Of a stretch of DNA of 64,000 nucleotides, positions 59,896 to 64,000 are shown one piece after another. Each line of letters starts with the position of its first letter. Position 1 is the stretch's first letter. The position numbers and the translations under genes are program-made. Source of the stretch: Lacibacter luteus (GTDB lineage Bacteria; Bacteroidota; Bacteroidia; Chitinophagales; Chitinophagaceae); contig NZ_SDHW01000001.1 of NCBI RefSeq assembly GCF_004118265.1, positions 1,550,001 through 1,614,000 of the forward strand. Direction: 5' to 3'. Under the pieces are notes generated by a model. The model was not told the origin of the DNA and did no database searches. It was given only the letters and a program-made list of their open reading frames with translations.

Positions 59896-61149
59896 CTAAC
59901 TGTTACAGGCTAAAGACGATGGGCTTTCGCTTGTCCAAAGCAAACTCCCGTCGCCATAGCTCAAAAAGCGGAAGTCGTTTTTTAAAGCATAATCGTACAC
60001 TTTACGCCAGTCGTCACCAATAAGTGCTGCCACCAATAACAATAATGTAGAATTGGGTTGATGAAAATTGGTAATAATGGCCGAAGCTATTCTTACTGTA
60101 TAACCCGGCGCTATTAAGATTTGTGTATGGCAAATGATCTGCTCAAGGTTTTGTTGCTGCAGCCAGCCCAATAGTGCCTGCAACGCATCTTTTGCTGATG
60201 CATTTTGTAAAGGCAGATCGTATGCATCCCACTGTTGCACTTCCAGCTCTTCCAATGTTGCGTTGGAATTAAGCAAAGCTTTTACACCCATCCAATATAA
60301 ACTTTCAATAGTACGGAGCGATGTTGTACCAACTGTAATAACCAGCTTGGGTAGTTGTTCCAGCAACTCTTTGATGGTAGCTGCATTTACTTCAATCCAT
60401 TCCCGATGCATGGGATGATCCTGCATGGTTGCCGCTTTAACCGGCTGAAACGTTCCTGCGCCTACATGCAGTGTAACAAAGGAATGTTTTATGCCTTTCT
60501 CCTGCAGCTTAAGCAAAAGCTTTGGTGTAAAATGTAAACCGGCAGTTGGTGCAGCAACACTTCCTTCGTAGCGTGCATAAACAGTTTGGTAACGGTCATA
60601 GTCAGCCGCTTCCGATTGGCGTTGCAAATAAGGAGGCAGTGGAAGTATGCCTGCAAAATGTAACAGTTCTGCAAACGTAAACCAGCTGTTGTTCCAGCTA
60701 AACTCAATTTCAAAATTGCCTCCCTGCTGATTTATTTTTTCGGCCCTGAACAATACATTTCCTTTTGGTGTGTGCAACTCCTTTTCTAAAAACTGTTGTT
60801 TCCATTTACCTGCACCACCAACCAAACATGTCCAGCGTACTTTCTCCAGGCTCATCATAGCTTGTGTAAGTTCAACACCTGCAGCAGGCTCCAGGCAAAA
60901 GATCTCTATTTTACTGCCGGTATCTTTCTGAAAAAGAATACGGGCATCAATTACTTTGGTATTGTTGAATACCAGCAATGCTGTTGCAGGTAAATGCTGC
61001 GGCAGATGACGGTAAACATCGCTCTCAATTGCTCCTTCTTTATAAATGAGCAGCTTGCTGAGATCCCTTTCGGTTAAGGGATAACGGGCAATACGTTCGT
61101 CGGGCAGCTCGTATGTATAATCACTGATCTGTAGTTGCGAAGGATGCAT
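59896..61149 (-). CDS. queA: tRNA preQ1(34) S-adenosylmethionine ribosyltransferase-isomerase
   Basis: A 417-residue QueA, which moves the ribosyl group of S-adenosylmethionine onto preQ1 in tRNA to form epoxyqueuosine. DYTYELPDERIARYPLTERDLSKLL at the N-terminus, APTAGLHFTPKLLLKL in the middle, FVTLHVGAGTFQPVKAATMQDHPMHREW and LLLVAALIGDDWRKVYDYALKNDFRFLSYGDGSLL at the end are all family signatures. It is longer than the roughly 350 residues common in proteobacteria. Other queuosine genes are not in the window. Confidence 0.97.
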   Translation of the reverse strand: MHPSQLQISDYTYELPDERIARYPLTERDLSKLLIYKEGAIESDVYRHLPQHLPATALLVFNNTKVIDARILFQKDTGSKIEIFCLEPAAGVELTQAMMSLEKVRWTCLVGGAGKWKQQFLEKELHTPKGNVLFRAEKINQQGGNFEIEFSWNNSWFTFAELLHFAGILPLPPYLQRQSEAADYDRYQTVYARYEGSVAAPTAGLHFTPKLLLKLQEKGIKHSFVTLHVGAGTFQPVKAATMQDHPMHREWIEVNAATIKELLEQLPKLVITVGTTSLRTIESLYWMGVKALLNSNATLEELEVQQWDAYDLPLQNASAKDALQALLGWLQQQNLEQIICHTQILIAPGYTVRIASAIITNFHQPNSTLLLLVAALIGDDWRKVYDYALKNDFRFLSYGDGSLLWTSESPSSLACNS

Positions 61150-61240
61150 GCTGCAAAGAAAATGAAATTACAGCAATGCCCGGGGTTGTGCATTGCAGAA
61201 AGCAGCGTTTGTAATTGTAGCAACAGCTAATTTTGCATAC

Positions 61241-61438
61241 ATGCAGCTACCACTGGCTTCCATCATTCCTGCGTTAATTCCATTAGCCGCAGGAATTTTG
61301 TTCCTTTTATATCCGGAGCAGCTTTTGGCTGCAAAAGATCGTGCAAATGAAAAAAAGCAAAAACTTCTGAAGCGTTGTGGCGGCATTCTGGTAATAATCG
61401 GCATCGGTTATCTTTTTCTTGCATTCATTAAGTTGTAA
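61241..61438 (+). CDS. Small two-helix membrane protein
   Basis: 65 residues: a hydrophobic helix (about 4-23, PLASIIPALIPLAAGILFLL), a charged loop (AKDRANEKKQKLLKRC), then a second helix (CGGILVIIGIGYLFLAFI). Family not recognised. The frame is open to a TTG at 61193, but the ATG at 61241 gives a clean hairpin topology. A second small membrane protein gene follows after 32 bp. Confidence 0.65.
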   Translation: MQLPLASIIPALIPLAAGILFLLYPEQLLAAKDRANEKKQKLLKRCGGILVIIGIGYLFLAFIKL

Positions 61439-61470
61439 CAGTTAAAATCATAAATAACTAACTTGGCAAT

Positions 61471-61875
61471 ATGCCAAAGCCCTTCATCGCCATATTATAT
61501 TATTTATTACTTGTGTTTGCCGGTATTGCACTCCTGTTTTTGGCAAGTGTGCTGCAAAAAGTTTCTACTACATCCACTGCAGAATACTTTTACTCCGATT
61601 TCTTACGGAATAATTACAGCTTGTTAGCAGGTATTATCTTTTTCCTTGCAGGTTTATTTGTTGGCTATTTTCTAAAACTCAATCCCTGGCTGGCGGGTAT
61701 TGCCATGGTTATTGCAATGCCGCTTGTAAGCTTTTACGAAGCTGCAGTTTACAAAGGAAGCCATAACCTTATTTGGTTTGAACTGGTTATTTACTTTCTG
61801 TTTTCTGTACCGGCAATTACAGGCGTTTATATAGGCCGGTATATTGCAAAGCGAAGAAAGAAACAGGAAGAATAA
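61471..61875 (+). CDS. Four-helix membrane protein of unknown function
   Basis: 134 residues with four predicted helices (about 7-27, 48-65, 70-90 and 103-125) and a basic C-terminus (AKRRKKQEE). No family recognised. It may form an operon with the small membrane protein before it. Confidence 0.72.
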   Translation: MPKPFIAILYYLLLVFAGIALLFLASVLQKVSTTSTAEYFYSDFLRNNYSLLAGIIFFLAGLFVGYFLKLNPWLAGIAMVIAMPLVSFYEAAVYKGSHNLIWFELVIYFLFSVPAITGVYIGRYIAKRRKKQEE

Positions 61876-62199
61876 TTTGTTGATTTTTGTTTGATGCCTG
61901 TACTCCGCTTTATCAACAATGCAGAAAACTATAATTCCAAAAAGTCTTACTTAAAAAGAAATGCAGTTGCCTGTATTTTGGTAATCGAAGGCATTTTTTC
62001 AATAAACCATTTTTACTGAGCGCAAATAAGTTAAATCTGTTTAATATTGCCACGACCAATTCCAACAGCAACAATCTATTCTTATGAACTACGGCTTACT
62101 TAAGGTTTTGTATTTACATAGCAGGCAAGCCTATCAACTCATCAACTTGCCGCAAGCACATCTATTCTTTACTGTAACCCTAAAACCCAACCTGCAGTA
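61876..62199. other. Leader region of the sensor kinase with a possible small open frame
   Basis: No recognised gene. TAATATTG at 62042-62049 is a one-mismatch -7 box. A 39-codon frame (ATG 62084 to TGA 62201-62203, protein MNYGLLKVLYLHSRQAYQLI and onward) ends exactly over the kinase's TTG start, which would allow translational coupling. The remainder is A/T-rich. Confidence 0.4.
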
Positions 62200-64000
62200 T
62201 TGAAACCAGTAACCACTTACATAACAAACATTACCGCATCAATAGTTACAACGGTTGGCGTATTGGTATTAATAGGCTGGCAAGCCAATTTTATTGTACT
62301 AAAACAAATTCTTCCCAAGCTTGTTGCCATGAACCCGGTTGCTGCTGTTGCATTTGTATTTTGCGGCATTGCACTGTTACTTCGTGATAAGAAGGGATAT
62401 AAACGTGTTATTGCTATAACGCTCGCATCACTTGTAGTTATTGCCTCACTGCTGCGTATTGCTGCTGTTACCGGCATCTTTGATATTGGAATTGATCAGT
62501 TGCTGTACCGGCAACGTGTACAAACAACGCTTTACATTGGTGTTCCCAACCACATGGTTCCGCATTCGGCAGTGGCCTTTCTCCTCTCCGGCACCTCTTT
62601 ACTGTTACTCCTATCCGAACGCATCCGTGCTTCGCAATGGCTGGCCTTACCTGTTAACGGATTGGGCATACTTTCATTAATTGGTTACATCTACCATTTA
62701 AGTTCTTATTATATCGTTGCGTCTTTTGTTCCATTATCATTACATACCGGCATTTTGTTTATCCTGTTGTCATCTGCCTTGTTAGTTGCAAAAAGCAAAC
62801 AAGGCTTTATGCAGCAAATAACCAATGTGCATGCAGGCGGTAAAGCTGCACGTCTGTTATTACCTGCCATGGTTATTATACCTGTTATACTTGGCTACTA
62901 TGTTATTACCGGTGTGTTAAGAGAACGTTTTTCAATAGCGGTTTGGGTATCGCTCTTTGTATGTGCAGTTATTTTCTTATCGGGATTACTGATTTGGCTT
63001 ACCGCTTACATCATTAATAAAGTTGAGAAAAAGCGACTGCAGGAAAAACAACAGGCCGATGCACAGCGCAGGTTACTGGCAGAATACAAATACCGTGAAT
63101 CGCAGGAACGTTATCACAGCCTTATTAATACCATTGATGGTATTGTATGGGAAGCCGATGCACAAACACTTGCTTTTACATTTGTAAGCAAACAGGCCGA
63201 ACGCATTCTGGGTTACCCGGTTCAACGCTGGTTGAGCGAATCATCTTTCTGGCCCGATCATATACACGAAGACGACCGTGCCTGGGCTGTTAATTATTGT
63301 GCACAGGAAACAGCAAAAGGTTTACCGCACCAATTTGAATACAGAATGCTTGCAGCTGACGGGCGCATTTTGTGGATGCGTGATATTGTTGCTGTTGCTG
63401 TTGAAAATAACAAACCTGTTCGCTTAAGCGGCATCCTGGTTGATATTACTCAGCAGAAAAAAATGGAAACGGCTTTGCACAACAAGCAGCTCTCTCAACA
63501 AAAACTGATTACAGAAATCACCATTCTTGCGCAGGAAAAAGAACGCAACGAACTGGGTCTTGAACTGCACGACAATATCAACCAGTTATTAAGTGTGGTA
63601 AAACTGTATCTCGGTCTTATTAAAACCGAAAAAACGTATAACGAGGAGATTATTGAAAAAAGCTATACACACCTGATAGAAGCAATGAACGATATACGCA
63701 AGCTGTCGCACTCGCTTGTTGCACCTTCGCTTGGCCATGATGGATTAAAAGAAGCTATTGAAGACTTGATGGAAAGTGTGCAGCAGCCACACAATCTCCA
63801 AATAAATCTTTCTATCGACGAGGATTATGATGCACTGCAGGTAGATAAAAACAAAGAGCTGATGCTTTATCGTATTATACAGGAGCAGCTGAACAATATT
63901 ATTAAATATGCACAGGCAAACTCTATCGGTATTTCATTAAAGCAACAAGGCAGCAACCTGCATCTTACCATTACCGATAACGGTATTGGTTTCGATACTG
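62200..64000 (+). CDS. PAS-domain sensor histidine kinase, NarL-type (HisKA_3), cut by window edge
   Basis: About 600 residues are present. The N-terminal part (to about 275) has seven or so hydrophobic segments, a membrane sensor domain. A linker coiled coil leads to a PAS domain (about 300-420, RYHSLINTIDGIVWEADAQTLAF and ILVDITQQKK). The dimerisation/phosphoacceptor region EKERNELGLELHDNINQLLSVVKL holds the phosphorylated His457, of the kind that partners NarL-type response regulators; the ATPase domain starts near 560 (EQLNNIIKYAQ, TDNGIGFDT). The start is TTG at 62200, the only candidate after a stop at 62119; an ATG at 62329 (residue 44) is possible but would remove part of the first membrane segments. 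The C-terminus is outside the window. Confidence 0.88.
   Translation, partial: MKPVTTYITNITASIVTTVGVLVLIGWQANFIVLKQILPKLVAMNPVAAVAFVFCGIALLLRDKKGYKRVIAITLASLVVIASLLRIAAVTGIFDIGIDQLLYRQRVQTTLYIGVPNHMVPHSAVAFLLSGTSLLLLLSERIRASQWLALPVNGLGILSLIGYIYHLSSYYIVASFVPLSLHTGILFILLSSALLVAKSKQGFMQQITNVHAGGKAARLLLPAMVIIPVILGYYVITGVLRERFSIAVWVSLFVCAVIFLSGLLIWLTAYIINKVEKKRLQEKQQADAQRRLLAEYKYRESQERYHSLINTIDGIVWEADAQTLAFTFVSKQAERILGYPVQRWLSESSFWPDHIHEDDRAWAVNYCAQETAKGLPHQFEYRMLAADGRILWMRDIVAVAVENNKPVRLSGILVDITQQKKMETALHNKQLSQQKLITEITILAQEKERNELGLELHDNINQLLSVVKLYLGLIKTEKTYNEEIIEKSYTHLIEAMNDIRKLSHSLVAPSLGHDGLKEAIEDLMESVQQPHNLQINLSIDEDYDALQVDKNKELMLYRIIQEQLNNIIKYAQANSIGISLKQQGSNLHLTITDNGIGFDT

Noticed and set aside
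1-64000. Defence island, prophage, or biosynthetic gene cluster
   Set aside because: No transposase, integrase, restriction, toxin-antitoxin, NRPS/PKS or phage structural genes were recognised anywhere in the window.

Overview
The window reads as a chromosomal segment of a member of the Bacteroidota, most likely Chitinophagaceae or a close relative. The pointers are a SusC/SusD pair, a protein with a type IX secretion sorting domain, Bacteroidota-type families (DUF4293, DUF6427, GxxExxY), -7 promoter boxes of the form TAnnTTTG, and several GTG or TTG starts. The family-level placement is inference. No phage, integrase, IS transposase, CRISPR array or rRNA was seen.

Left part (1-7 kb): a polysaccharide-utilisation operon on the minus strand (susC, susD, then a GH2 glycosidase cut by the window edge) faces a divergent LacI-family regulator. 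The 578-bp region between them carries two copies of one 14-bp palindrome in opposite orientation, which I read as the LacI operators. A bidirectional terminator and tRNA-Pro(TGG) follow.

7-31 kb is mostly housekeeping: dnaA, a two-gene split 5'-nucleotidase, a COG2509-type FAD protein, a NatA/NatB-like ABC exporter, a FabK/nitronate monooxygenase-like enzyme, a sugar nucleotidyltransferase, glyA, a DUF4293 protein, a T9SS-sorted surface protein, uvrA, an ECF sigma factor, a DsbD reductase with a separate DsbD-alpha-like protein, purQ, and two poorly known envelope proteins.

31-45 kb: a TIGR01777-type epimerase, a second ABC transporter, a metzincin-type protease without an export signal, a fused 3-hydroxyacyl-CoA dehydrogenase/enoyl-CoA hydratase, a GxxExxY gene bounded by 29-bp imperfect inverted repeats, an ECF sigma/RskA-type anti-sigma pair, metG, and a second ECF sigma factor overlapping a large membrane-anchored protein that is probably its anti-sigma partner.

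45-64 kb: an acyltransferase, a secreted two-module esterase beside a GH3 glucosidase, a Crp/Fnr regulator, tandem S66 LD-carboxypeptidases, a YceI-porin-YceI operon with two Crp-like palindromes upstream, tandem alpha/beta hydrolases, a KUP potassium transporter, queA, two small membrane proteins, and a sensor histidine kinase running off the right edge.

I found no single large unknown defence or biosynthetic system. The best leads are the inverted-repeat-bounded GxxExxY unit, the LacI operator pair, phased TTACCC-type repeats at the T9SS gene promoter, Crp-like sites at the YceI-porin operon, an ECF switch with an unusual anti-sigma partner, and a DsbD whose alpha-domain cysteines are found only in a separate protein.
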